A DNA stretch of 64,000 nucleotides from Streptomyces sp. NBC_01750 (lineage in GTDB: Bacteria > Actinomycetota > Actinomycetes > Streptomycetales > Streptomycetaceae): contig NZ_CP109137.1 of NCBI RefSeq assembly GCF_035918095.1, positions 8,062,001 to 8,126,000 of the forward strand. The letters run 5' to 3'. Numbering within the stretch: position 1 is the stretch's first letter; every line of letters begins with the position of its first letter. Below are positions 33,411 to 41,843 of the stretch, piece after piece. The position numbers and the translations under genes are program-made. Below the pieces are notes generated by a model. That model did not search any database. It was not told the DNA's origin and saw only the letters and a list, made by a program, of their open reading frames with translations.

Positions 33411-34685
33411 ATGCAGCCCGAAGCCTCTGCAGTACCCATGGCCTCAGCAGTTCCTGCGGCGCCTGAAGCCCTCACAGCGCCTGAAGCCTCCACGGCCTCA
33501 GCAGCGCCCGAGATCGCGGAAGCACCCGAAGCCTCCGCCGCACTTCAGGACCAGCAGAATCCCGGGCAGGCCCTGCCCGCCCGCTACTACACCGACCCGC
33601 GCACGGCCGCCGCCGAGACCCGGCACATCTTCGCCAGGTCCTGGCAGCTCGTGTGCCACGAATCCGATCTGCCCGGACCCGGCGCCCGGCTCGCCGCCAC
33701 GGTCGCCGACCGTGAGGTACTGGTGGTCCGGACCGAGGACGGCAGCCTGGCGGCCCACCTGAACGTCTGCAGGCACCGCGGAACACGCCTGGTCACCACC
33801 CCCGAACCGGCCGGCAAGGCGATCCGCTGCCCGTACCACGGCTGGACGTACAAACTCGACGGCCGCCTGGTCGGCGCCCCCGAGGCGCGGCAGATCCCCT
33901 GCCTGGACAAGCCCAGGCTCGGGCTGTTCCCGGTCCGCGTCGAGTCGTTCCTCGGCTTCGTCTTTGCCAACCTCGATCCCGACGCCGTACCGCTGGCGGA
34001 GCAGTGTGCCGGACTCGCCGAGGCGGTCGGCCACTACGCGGGAACCGATCTGGTGCCCATCGGACGCAGCCGGATCCACGACCTCGCCGGCGCCGAGATC
34101 CAGGAAGCCAACTGGAAGGTGGCGGTCGACAACTACCTGGAGGGCTACCACGTCCCGGTGGCCCACCCCGGGCTGATGCGGCTGCTCGACTACCAGGGCT
34201 ACACCTGCGAGATCGAGGAGTCGTACGCGCTCTTCGCCTCACCACTGCGGGACAAGCCGTCCTCGAACTGGGCGGAACGCCTCTACCAGCAGGTCGCCGC
34301 CCCGATGCCCGGCCTCACCGAGGCCGACCGGCGGGTCTGGCGGTACGCGGTTATCTATCCGAACACACTCATCGACTTCTACCCCGACCATGTGCTTGCC
34401 TGGACCGCAATCCCGACGGCGGTGGACCGCGTGGCCGTACCCGGCGCGTTCTACACCCGCCGCGGGACCGGTCTGCGCACCCGGCTCGCCCGGCGGCTCA
34501 ACATCCACATCGGCTGGATCACCAACGACGAGGACGCCGAGCTGGTGGCCCGTGTGCAGAAAGGACTGACCACACCCGGCTTCGAGCCGGGGCCTCTGTC
34601 CCGGCGCGAGTCGGCGGTCGGCTGGTTCGCCGGCCGCGTCCGCGCCGACCTCGAGGGGCACGGAGCTGTAAGCCGCTCCCGGTGA
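33411..34685 (+). CDS. Rieske non-heme iron oxygenase, alpha subunit
   Basis: A 424-residue oxygenase. Residues 1-48 are a low-complexity Ala/Pro/Glu/Ser extension (repeated APEAS units); GGAGGAG 8 nt upstream supports this start. The Rieske cluster is CRHRGTR (Cys120, His122) and CPYHGW (Cys140, His143). The mononuclear iron site is Asp240, His247 and His252 in DNYLEGYHVPVAHPG. No beta subunit or reductase gene adjoins it on this strand; the divergent NuoF-like/ferredoxin pair may supply electrons. With the amine importer and oxidase downstream, a quaternary amine, betaine or similar N-compound is a reasonable substrate guess. Confidence 0.9.
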   Translation: MQPEASAVPMASAVPAAPEALTAPEASTASAAPEIAEAPEASAALQDQQNPGQALPARYYTDPRTAAAETRHIFARSWQLVCHESDLPGPGARLAATVADREVLVVRTEDGSLAAHLNVCRHRGTRLVTTPEPAGKAIRCPYHGWTYKLDGRLVGAPEARQIPCLDKPRLGLFPVRVESFLGFVFANLDPDAVPLAEQCAGLAEAVGHYAGTDLVPIGRSRIHDLAGAEIQEANWKVAVDNYLEGYHVPVAHPGLMRLLDYQGYTCEIEESYALFASPLRDKPSSNWAERLYQQVAAPMPGLTEADRRVWRYAVIYPNTLIDFYPDHVLAWTAIPTAVDRVAVPGAFYTRRGTGLRTRLARRLNIHIGWITNDEDAELVARVQKGLTTPGFEPGPLSRRESAVGWFAGRVRADLEGHGAVSRSR

Positions 34686-34706
34686 GGTGATCTGTTACAG
34701 CCGTCC

Positions 34707-34729
34707 CGGCGGTGTGCCCCGCACCGCCG
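34707..34729 (+). terminator. Hairpin between the Rieske and potD-like genes
   Basis: CGGCGGTG and CACCGCCG pair over 8 bp with a 7-nt loop, starting 22 nt past the Rieske stop. It may attenuate rather than end transcription into the importer genes. Confidence 0.5.
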
Positions 34730-34830
34730 TGCGGCTCCCTGGTCGAGCACGGAGTCAGGGCATCCGTGTACCTGTGACCGCGCCCTGAAGCAGTGCTCGT
34801 CCCCAATGGACCCTACGGAGAGGACCACCG

Positions 34831-35961
34831 ATGTCCCCCGAGGCACCCCTGCTGTCCCGCCGCTCCTTTCTCCGTACCGGATCCGCCGCCGCTCTCGGGC
34901 TCACGGTTGCCGGCTGCGGATTCCTCCCCGAAGATCCCGCCGCCCACGGTGATCCGGAAGCCCCCATAGACGTCCGGGTCGACGGCGATCTGATCTATTT
35001 CAACTGGGCCGATTTCGTCGACCCCGCCGTCTTCAAAGGATTCGAGAAGGAATACGGCGTCAAGGTCATCCAGTCGAACTTCGACTCGATGGAGGGCATG
35101 GCAGCCAAGCTCAATGCCGGAAACCGCTACGACCTCATCTTTCCCACGGCGAAATGGGCCGAGCGGCTGGTCTCCGGCCACCGGCTGCGCCGGATCGACC
35201 ACTCCCGGCTGAAGAACGCGGACGCGGTGTTCGGCCATTACGACTACTTCGCCGACCCCTGGTACGACAAGGCCTCCGCGCACACCGTCCCGTTCACCAT
35301 GTACAAGACCGGGATCGGCTGGCGGAAGGATCAGATCGGCGACAACCTGACCGGCTCCTGGGACGACCTGTGGAACGCCCGGGCCAAGGGCAAGGTCTTC
35401 GTACTGGACGACCGCGACGAGGTGCTCGGCATAGGCGCGCTCAAACTCGGCCTCGACCTCACGACCGCCGATGAGGGCGACCTCGGCCGTATCACCGGCA
35501 CTCTGCAGTCGCTCCGCCCGCATCTGCGCGGTTTCTCCAGCGACAGCTACAACAACCTGCTCAATGGCAACGCGGCCATGACCCAGGCCTGGAGCGGGGA
35601 CATGGCCGCCATGCTCGGCCAGGCCAAGGACCCCTCGATCCTCGGCTTCGAGGTCGCCCGGGAAGGCGCCCCGGTCAACTCCGACTGCTACGCCATCCCC
35701 TCCAACGCCCGGCATCCCGGCACGGCGATGCTCTTCATCGACTACATGCTCCGCCCGGAGAACGTGAAGAAGAACATCGAGTACATCGGCTATCCCATGC
35801 CGGTCGGCGGCAGCGAGGACACCTACGCCGCGATCGTGGAGCCCTTCCCCGAATGTCTCGTCACCGCCGGAGACCTCAAGGACGACTTCTTCTTCCGCAA
35901 CGGCACCTCGAGGGGCGAACAGGCCCGAGATACCGCCTGGACCCATGTGAAGGCCGGCTGA
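34831..35961 (+). CDS. potD: Polyamine-type ABC transporter substrate-binding lipoprotein
   Basis: A 376-residue lipoprotein. The signal has a twin-arginine-like start (SRRSFLRTG) and lipobox LTVAGC. The mature part has the PotD/PotF pattern: LIYFNWADFVDPAVFKGFEK, then VIQSNFDSMEGMAAKL and YDLIFPTAKWAERL. It binds the ligand outside the membrane and delivers it to the permeases encoded next. Homologues bind spermidine/putrescine, but related ones bind other amines, so the ligand is not certain. Confidence 0.88.
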   Translation: MSPEAPLLSRRSFLRTGSAAALGLTVAGCGFLPEDPAAHGDPEAPIDVRVDGDLIYFNWADFVDPAVFKGFEKEYGVKVIQSNFDSMEGMAAKLNAGNRYDLIFPTAKWAERLVSGHRLRRIDHSRLKNADAVFGHYDYFADPWYDKASAHTVPFTMYKTGIGWRKDQIGDNLTGSWDDLWNARAKGKVFVLDDRDEVLGIGALKLGLDLTTADEGDLGRITGTLQSLRPHLRGFSSDSYNNLLNGNAAMTQAWSGDMAAMLGQAKDPSILGFEVAREGAPVNSDCYAIPSNARHPGTAMLFIDYMLRPENVKKNIEYIGYPMPVGGSEDTYAAIVEPFPECLVTAGDLKDDFFFRNGTSRGEQARDTAWTHVKAG

Positions 35962-35962
35962 C

Positions 35963-36865
35963 ATGGCACTACGCAAACGCCCCGAGGAGCCCCGTCCGCG
36001 CAGCGGACCGTCCGCCTCCGGCACACGGCTGTGGACCTGGCTGATGATCCCCGGCACCCTCTGGATGACCGGTTTCCTCATCGCCTCGCTCCTGCTGGTG
36101 GCCACTCTCGCCTTCGGCACCACCGACCCGCTCGGCAACCCGCGCTTCGGACTCAACTTCGAGAACATCGCGGCGATGACCGATCCGGCCTACCGCGCCG
36201 TGCTGCTCCGCTCCCTCGGCTACGCACTCCTCACCTGTCTCATCTGCCTGGTGGTGGCCTACCCGGTCGCGTACGCCATCGCCCTGCACGGCGGGCGCTT
36301 CAAGAACCTCCTGATCGCCGCGATCGTCGTGCCGTTCTTCGCCAACTACCTGGTGCGGATGTACGGCTGGTCCGTCGTCCTCTCCGACGACGGGCCCCTG
36401 CTCAAGGTCCTGCGCGCCGTCGGTCTCGCCGACTCGGACACGAAGATCCTTCAGACCGGCATGGGAGTCATCGCCGGTCTCGTCTACGGGTTCATCGTGT
36501 TCATGATCATCCCGCTGTACGCAGCCCTGGAACGTATGGACGTCTCGCTGATCGAGGCGGGACGCGACCTCTACGGGGGCCCTTTGCGGACGTTCTTCTT
36601 CGTCACCCTGCCCGCCACCCGGCAGGGAGCGATGGCCGGCTGCGTCCTCGTCCTGCTGCCCGCCATGGGCGACTTCGTCAGCGCCCAGCTCATGGGAGGC
36701 CCCGACCAGATCATGATCGGCAACCTGATCCAGGACAAATTCTTCCAGGGCCAGAACTGGCCGCTCGGCTCGGCACTCACCATGCTGATGATGGCGGTGC
36801 TGTTCATCGGAATGCTCGGCTATCTGCGGCGCACCCGCAAGGACGAGGCGGAGGCGACCCGATGA
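35963..36865 (+). CDS. potB: Polyamine-type ABC transporter permease
   Basis: A 300-residue permease with six helices. The EAA-type loop for contact with the ATPase is seen in SLIEAGRDLYGGPLRTFFFV. The start is 2 bp after the potD-like stop, and its stop overlaps the next start (ATGA). The C-terminal MGGPDQIMIGNLIQDKF segment is typical of PotB proteins. Confidence 0.92.
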   Translation: MALRKRPEEPRPRSGPSASGTRLWTWLMIPGTLWMTGFLIASLLLVATLAFGTTDPLGNPRFGLNFENIAAMTDPAYRAVLLRSLGYALLTCLICLVVAYPVAYAIALHGGRFKNLLIAAIVVPFFANYLVRMYGWSVVLSDDGPLLKVLRAVGLADSDTKILQTGMGVIAGLVYGFIVFMIIPLYAALERMDVSLIEAGRDLYGGPLRTFFFVTLPATRQGAMAGCVLVLLPAMGDFVSAQLMGGPDQIMIGNLIQDKFFQGQNWPLGSALTMLMMAVLFIGMLGYLRRTRKDEAEATR

Positions 36866-37791
36866 CACTCCGTCCCGCCCTCAAGCCGCAACGCCACCCG
36901 GCCGTCAAGGCGAACCGCCGCCCGGGCCCGCGGCCAAGCCGTCGACCGGCTCGCCGCCCGGCCGTCAAGCGGCACCGCCGCGGCACCGACCGCAGGCCCC
37001 GCTTCGCCATCGCCGTCACCGCCGCCTTCTTCGCGCTCCTCTACCTCCCCATCGGCGTTGTCGTCCTCTTCTCCTTCAACTCCCAGAAGTCCCTCACCGT
37101 CTTCAAGGACTTCAGCCTCCGCTGGTACTCGGCCTTCTTCAAGGACGACGTACTGCTCGAGTCGCTCGGTATGAGCCTTCGGGTGTCCCTGGTGGCCATG
37201 GCAGGCTCCCTGATCCTCGGAGTCGCCCTGGCGCTGGGCCTGGTCCGCTGCCGCAGCCGGCTCGGCTCACTCGCCGGCCTGGTCATGCTCGTCCCGCTGA
37301 TCACCCCGGAGATCGTCACCGGTGTCGCCGCGATGCTGCTCTTCAAGGGCTTCGGCGTCACGCTCTCCACCGGCACCGTGATGCTCGCGGAGATCACCTT
37401 CTCCATCTCCTATGTGACGGTGATCCTGCGCTCCCGGATCGCCGCCCTGAACCCGGAGGTGGAAGAGGCGGCGATGGACCTCGGGGCCACCCGCTGGCAG
37501 GCGCTGCGCCTCGTCACCCTGCCCGCCCTGCTCCCCAGCATCCTCGCGTCCGCGGTGCTCGTCTTCGCCCTTGTCTTCGACGACTTCGTGCTCGCCTACT
37601 TCACCACCGGCGTCGACCCGCAGCCGCTCTCCGTACGCATCTACTCGGCGATCCGCTTCGGCGTACAGCCCACCATCAACGCGGTCGGCACCCTGATGCT
37701 CGCCGGATCCATCGGCCTCATCGCCCTCGCCCTCGCCATACCGCGCCTGTTCGGTCGCCGCGGTGGCCTCGATCTGCTCTCCGGGAAGTGA
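36862..37791 (+). CDS. potC: Polyamine-type ABC transporter permease
   Basis: A 309-residue permease. The first 48 residues are unusually basic (RPGPRPSRRPARRPAVKRHR), a long cytoplasmic extension before helix 1. Six helices follow, with the ATPase-contact loop EEAAMDLGATRWQALRLVTL. The start overlaps the potB-like stop and its stop overlaps the next GTG, so translation is coupled across the operon. It pairs with the preceding permease to form the channel. Confidence 0.92.
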   Translation: MTLRPALKPQRHPAVKANRRPGPRPSRRPARRPAVKRHRRGTDRRPRFAIAVTAAFFALLYLPIGVVVLFSFNSQKSLTVFKDFSLRWYSAFFKDDVLLESLGMSLRVSLVAMAGSLILGVALALGLVRCRSRLGSLAGLVMLVPLITPEIVTGVAAMLLFKGFGVTLSTGTVMLAEITFSISYVTVILRSRIAALNPEVEEAAMDLGATRWQALRLVTLPALLPSILASAVLVFALVFDDFVLAYFTTGVDPQPLSVRIYSAIRFGVQPTINAVGTLMLAGSIGLIALALAIPRLFGRRGGLDLLSGK

Positions 37792-38909
37792 CACCCGTGA
37801 TACCCACGACACCCGCGGAAACCTCACCCGCCGTCCGGCTCGACACCTCGCCCGCCGTCCGCCTCGACGGCATCAGCAAGAGCTACGGCGACTCGTACGC
37901 CGTCCACGACCTCTCGCTGGACATCGCCCGCGGAGAGTTCTTCTCGCTCCTGGGCCCCTCGGGCTGCGGCAAGACCACATCGCTGCGCATGATCGGCGGC
38001 TTCACCGACCCGACCGACGGCGCCATCCTGCTCGGCGGCGAGGACGTGACCGCCCTGCCGCCCGACAAGCGCAACGTCAACACTGTCTTCCAGAGCTATG
38101 CGCTCTTCGACCATCTGTCGGTCGCCGACAACGTGGCCTTCGGCCTCAAGCGCAAGGGGGTCGGCCGGGCCGAGATACGCGAACGGGTCGCCGCCATGCT
38201 CGACCGGGTGCAGCTCGGCGGCCTGGCCCACCGCAAGCCCGGTACTCTCTCCGGCGGCCAGCGTCAGCGCGTCGCCCTGGCCCGCGCACTCGTCAACCGC
38301 CCCGAGGTCCTGCTCCTCGACGAACCGCTGGCCGCACTCGACCTCAAACTCCGCCGCCGGATGCAGGTCGAACTCAAGCAGATCCAGCGGGAGGTCGGCA
38401 TCACCTTCGTCTTCGTCACCCACGACCAGGACGAGGCGCTGACCATGTCCGACCGGGTGGCGGTGATGAACGAGGGCCGCGTCGAGCAGTGCGGAACCCC
38501 CGAGGATGTCTACGAACGCCCGGCGAGCAGCTTCGTCGCCTCCTTCATGGGCACCTCCAACCTCGTGCCCGGCATCTACCGCTCCGGCGAGGTCGTCGTC
38601 GACCAGGGCCCCACACTGCCCGTGGGCACCCGCACCGGCGTCACCGAAGGCAGCAGGGTCAGCCTCTCCATCCGGCCCGAGAAGATCTGGCTCTCCGACT
38701 TCGAACCGGGCATGGCCCTGGTGAACGGCGTCATCCGCGAGACCGTCTACTCCGGCCCGACCACCACCTACCTCATCGAACTCGCCCCCGGCATCACCCT
38801 TTCGGTCCTGGAGCAGAACACCGACCGCTCCCGGATGGAGGACCGCTGGAGCGGTGGCGAGAGCGTCGAGATCGGCTGGAAACCCGAACACTGCCTGGTC
38901 CTCGACTGA
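37788..38909 (+). CDS. potA: Polyamine-type ABC transporter ATP-binding protein
   Basis: A 373-residue ATPase. Walker A GPSGCGKTT (about 56-64), Q-loop in NTVFQSYALFDHL, signature LSGGQRQRVALARAL, Walker B LLLDEPLAALD and the switch His in FVTHDQDEAL. The C-terminal TOBE domain (about 290-373) is typical of PotA. The N-terminus carries a perfect eight-residue duplication (TSPAVRLD twice). It starts at GTG 37788 inside the potC-like stop. Confidence 0.93.
   Translation: MTPVIPTTPAETSPAVRLDTSPAVRLDGISKSYGDSYAVHDLSLDIARGEFFSLLGPSGCGKTTSLRMIGGFTDPTDGAILLGGEDVTALPPDKRNVNTVFQSYALFDHLSVADNVAFGLKRKGVGRAEIRERVAAMLDRVQLGGLAHRKPGTLSGGQRQRVALARALVNRPEVLLLDEPLAALDLKLRRRMQVELKQIQREVGITFVFVTHDQDEALTMSDRVAVMNEGRVEQCGTPEDVYERPASSFVASFMGTSNLVPGIYRSGEVVVDQGPTLPVGTRTGVTEGSRVSLSIRPEKIWLSDFEPGMALVNGVIRETVYSGPTTTYLIELAPGITLSVLEQNTDRSRMEDRWSGGESVEIGWKPEHCLVLD
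37821..37868 (+). repeat. 24-bp tandem duplication in the ATPase N-terminus
   Basis: Two 24-bp units (37821-37844 and 37845-37868) differ at two positions and encode TSPAVRLD twice. It is in frame and lies before the first conserved strand. Confidence 0.8.
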
Positions 38910-38947
38910 CAGCCCGCCCCGCAGCCGATCCAGCGAAGGAACGCCCC

Positions 38948-40270
38948 ATGAACCACGATGTCATCGTGCTCGGCGCCGGACTCGCCGGTCTCGCCGCAGC
39001 ACGTGACCTGGCCGCAGCCGGTGCCCACGTCCTCGTCCTCGAGGCCCGCGAACGGGTCGGCGGCCGCGTCGAACAGACCACGCTGCCCGACGGCCGGCTC
39101 GTCCAGCTCGGCGGCGAAGTCGTGGGCCGCGCCCACACCTCGTATCTCACCCTCGCCGCCGAACTCGGCCTCACGCCGATCCCCAGCTATGTCGCCGAGC
39201 CCGGGGTCATCGCCCGCGCCACGCCGGAAGGAATCTCCGCCGGAGACCCGCCGCACTGGTTCGGCCCCGGCGACGACGCCTGTCACCGGCGAGTCACCGA
39301 CTCGTTCACCGCTCTGGCCCGCACCGTCGATCCGGACGATCCGTGGTCCCACCCCGACGCCGCCGCCCTCGACGGGATACCGGTCGGAGACTGGCTGCGC
39401 TCCGAGGGCGCGACCCCCGCCGTCGTACGCCTCTGGGAGATCGGCCAACTCGCCCTGGCCAGTGGCTCGTACGAACGCACCTCACTGCTCGCCGCCCTGC
39501 GCAAGCATGCCGCCGTCCCCGGTACCGAACATGGCGGTCACTACGACTACGAGGACTGGGAGGGACTGCGGGTCGCGGAGGGGTCGGCGACCGTGGCACT
39601 GCGCATGGCGGACGGGCTCGGTGACCGGATACGGCTCGGGGCACCGGTCGACGCGATCGCCGTACGGCCGGGCGGCTGCACCGTACGCCTGACCGGAGGC
39701 GAAACGCTCACCGCCGGCGCCGTCGTCAGCGCGCTGCCCGTCGGTCCGCTCCGCTCGGTCACCGTCACCGGAATTTCCGACGAACGGCTCGCCTCGCTGC
39801 ACCGGCAGCGCCAGGCGGTCGCCGCCAAGTTCGTCGCGGCCTATGACAAGCCCTTCTGGCGCGCCCACGATCTGAGCGGCCTCTCCGAATGCGAAGGGGT
39901 CCTCGGCAGCACCTGGCCGCAGAACGAGGGCATCCTCTCCGCCCTCGTCCCGCCCGAGCGTTACGGCGTGCTGCTCGGCATGCCCGACCGGCTGCGCGTG
40001 CCCGAACTGCTCCGCGACGTCGCCCGCCTCTACGGCGATGAGGCCCACCAGCCACTCACCGCGTATCTGCGGATGTGGGGCACCGATCCGTGGACCCAGG
40101 GCTATGTCACGCAGTGGACCCCCGGCGACGTCATGGCCGTCGGCCCCCGGCACGGCACCCATGAACCGCCGTTCTATGTGTGCGGCTCCGACCAGTGGGT
40201 GGCCGGCTATATGGAGGGCGCCGTACGCACCGGCCGCGCCGCGGCGAAGGAGGCGCTGCGTCGTGGCTGA
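38948..40270 (+). CDS. FAD-dependent amine oxidase (putrescine oxidase-like)
   Basis: A 440-residue flavin monoamine oxidase family protein. The N-terminal dinucleotide site is VIVLGAGLAGLAAARDLAAA with the following EARERVGGRV. Mid-protein DYEDWEGLRVAEGS and the C-terminal YVCGSDQWVAGYMEGAVRTG (second FAD site) complete the fold. It should oxidise a primary or secondary amine to an aldehyde with release of ammonia and peroxide. In an operon with an amine importer and an aldehyde dehydrogenase, putrescine-type chemistry giving gamma-aminobutyraldehyde is likely. Confidence 0.88.
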   Translation: MNHDVIVLGAGLAGLAAARDLAAAGAHVLVLEARERVGGRVEQTTLPDGRLVQLGGEVVGRAHTSYLTLAAELGLTPIPSYVAEPGVIARATPEGISAGDPPHWFGPGDDACHRRVTDSFTALARTVDPDDPWSHPDAAALDGIPVGDWLRSEGATPAVVRLWEIGQLALASGSYERTSLLAALRKHAAVPGTEHGGHYDYEDWEGLRVAEGSATVALRMADGLGDRIRLGAPVDAIAVRPGGCTVRLTGGETLTAGAVVSALPVGPLRSVTVTGISDERLASLHRQRQAVAAKFVAAYDKPFWRAHDLSGLSECEGVLGSTWPQNEGILSALVPPERYGVLLGMPDRLRVPELLRDVARLYGDEAHQPLTAYLRMWGTDPWTQGYVTQWTPGDVMAVGPRHGTHEPPFYVCGSDQWVAGYMEGAVRTGRAAAKEALRRG

Positions 40271-41693
40271 GTGCTCTGTGTATCCCGAGGTCCTCAACCA
40301 CATCGCGGGAGCGGACATCCCCGCCGCCTCCGGCGAGTCGATGGAGCTCACCGACCCCGCCACCGGCGCAGTGCACCGCAGCGTGCCGCGCTCCGGACGG
40401 GCCGACACCGATGCCGCCTGTGCGGCGGCCGCAGCCGCGTACGAGCGCTGGTCCACGACCACTCCGGCCGAACGGCAGCGCGCGCTGCTGCGCATCGCCG
40501 ACGCCATGGAGGACCACGCGGACGACCTTGTGGCCGCCGAGGTCGGCGACACCGGCAAGCCCGCGGACCTCTTCCGGTCCGAGGAACTGCCCGCCATCAC
40601 CGATACCTTGCGCTACTTCGCCGGCGCCGCCCGGAACCTGCCCGGCGCCGCCGCCGGCGAGTACACCGAGGGACGCACCTCGCTGCTCCGCCGCGAACCG
40701 GTCGGTGTCTGCGCCCAGATCACCCCCTGGAACTACCCCCTGATGATGGCGGCATGGAAGATCGCCCCGGCGGTCGCGGCCGGCAACACCACCGTGCTCA
40801 AACCCGCCGACACCACCCCCACCTCATCAGCCCTGCTGGCCCGCATCGCCGCCGAACACCTGCCGCCGGGTGTGCTCAACGTCGTCTGCGGCGACCGGGA
40901 CACCGGCCGGGAACTCACCGCCCATCCGGCCGTCCGGCTGATCGCGGTCACCGGCAGCGTCCGGGCCGGCCGGGAGATCGCGGCCGCCGCCGCGGCGGAC
41001 CTCAAGCGCGTCCATCTCGAGCTCGGCGGAAACGCTCCGGTCATCGTCCACGACGACGTGGACATCGAGTGCGCGGCGGCGGACCTCGCCGCGGTCGCGT
41101 ACTACAACGCCGGCCAGGACTGCACGGCCCCCACAAGATTCCTGGTCGGCCACCGCGTTCACGATGCGTTCCTCGCTGCGTTCTGCGCCCGCGCGCGGAA
41201 GCTGCGCACCGCGGCGCCCGGCGAGCCGGCCGACTACGGCCCGCTCAACAACGCTGCGCAACTGGCCTCTGTGGAGGCCCTGCTGAGCAGGCTGCCGGAT
41301 CATGCCGAGGTTGTCGCCGGGGGTTCCCGGATCCGCCGGCCCGGATACTTCCACGAGGCGACCGTGGTCGCCGGTGTCCGCCAGACCGACGAGATAGTGC
41401 AGGAGGAGATCTTCGGCCCGGTCGTCACCGTGCAGCCGTTCTCGGACGAGGATGAGGCGTTGCGGCTTGCCAATGAGGTGCGGTTCGGCCTCGCGGCCAG
41501 TGTATGGACCATGGACCACGATCGCGCGATGCGCGCGACCCGGGCCCTGCAGACCGGGATCGTGTGGGTGAACACGCACGGCACCACGGTGTCGGAGATG
41601 CCGCACGGCGGGGTCAAGCACTCCGGCTACGGCAGCGATCTGTCTCTGGCCGGGCTGCTGGACTACACCCAGGTCAAGCACGTCATGCTGTGA
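40263..41693 (+). CDS. Aldehyde dehydrogenase (gamma-aminobutyraldehyde-type)
   Basis: A 476-residue NAD(P)-dependent dehydrogenase. The motif AQITPWNYPLMMAAWKIAPA binds cofactor, Glu253 lies in LELGGNAP, and the nucleophile Cys287 in YYNAGQDCTAPTR. GTG 40263 overlaps the oxidase gene by 8 bp. The GQDCTAPTR form of the active site is typical of aminoaldehyde/betaine-aldehyde dehydrogenases. It would oxidise the aldehyde from the amine oxidase to an amino acid such as GABA. Last gene of the operon. Confidence 0.9.
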   Translation: MAECSVYPEVLNHIAGADIPAASGESMELTDPATGAVHRSVPRSGRADTDAACAAAAAAYERWSTTTPAERQRALLRIADAMEDHADDLVAAEVGDTGKPADLFRSEELPAITDTLRYFAGAARNLPGAAAGEYTEGRTSLLRREPVGVCAQITPWNYPLMMAAWKIAPAVAAGNTTVLKPADTTPTSSALLARIAAEHLPPGVLNVVCGDRDTGRELTAHPAVRLIAVTGSVRAGREIAAAAAADLKRVHLELGGNAPVIVHDDVDIECAAADLAAVAYYNAGQDCTAPTRFLVGHRVHDAFLAAFCARARKLRTAAPGEPADYGPLNNAAQLASVEALLSRLPDHAEVVAGGSRIRRPGYFHEATVVAGVRQTDEIVQEEIFGPVVTVQPFSDEDEALRLANEVRFGLAASVWTMDHDRAMRATRALQTGIVWVNTHGTTVSEMPHGGVKHSGYGSDLSLAGLLDYTQVKHVML

Positions 41694-41843
41694 CGCCGCG
41701 ACGAGCCGGGTGCAGCGTGGCTGCGGCTGTTCCGGTGACCTGGTCACGGGTGAAGGTGCCGAGGCCGTTCTTCGCTCGCCCGGGGGCCGACGATCGGTGG
41801 GCCTCGGCCGGTCACGACCGGGACGGGCCCGGGCGGCCGTGGG

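Noticed and set aside
41731..41750. GGTGACC-t-GGTCAC palindrome taken as a terminator after the aldehyde dehydrogenase
   Set aside because: The one-base centre cannot form a stable loop. It is perhaps an operator, but it lies between two convergent gene ends, so no role is claimed.
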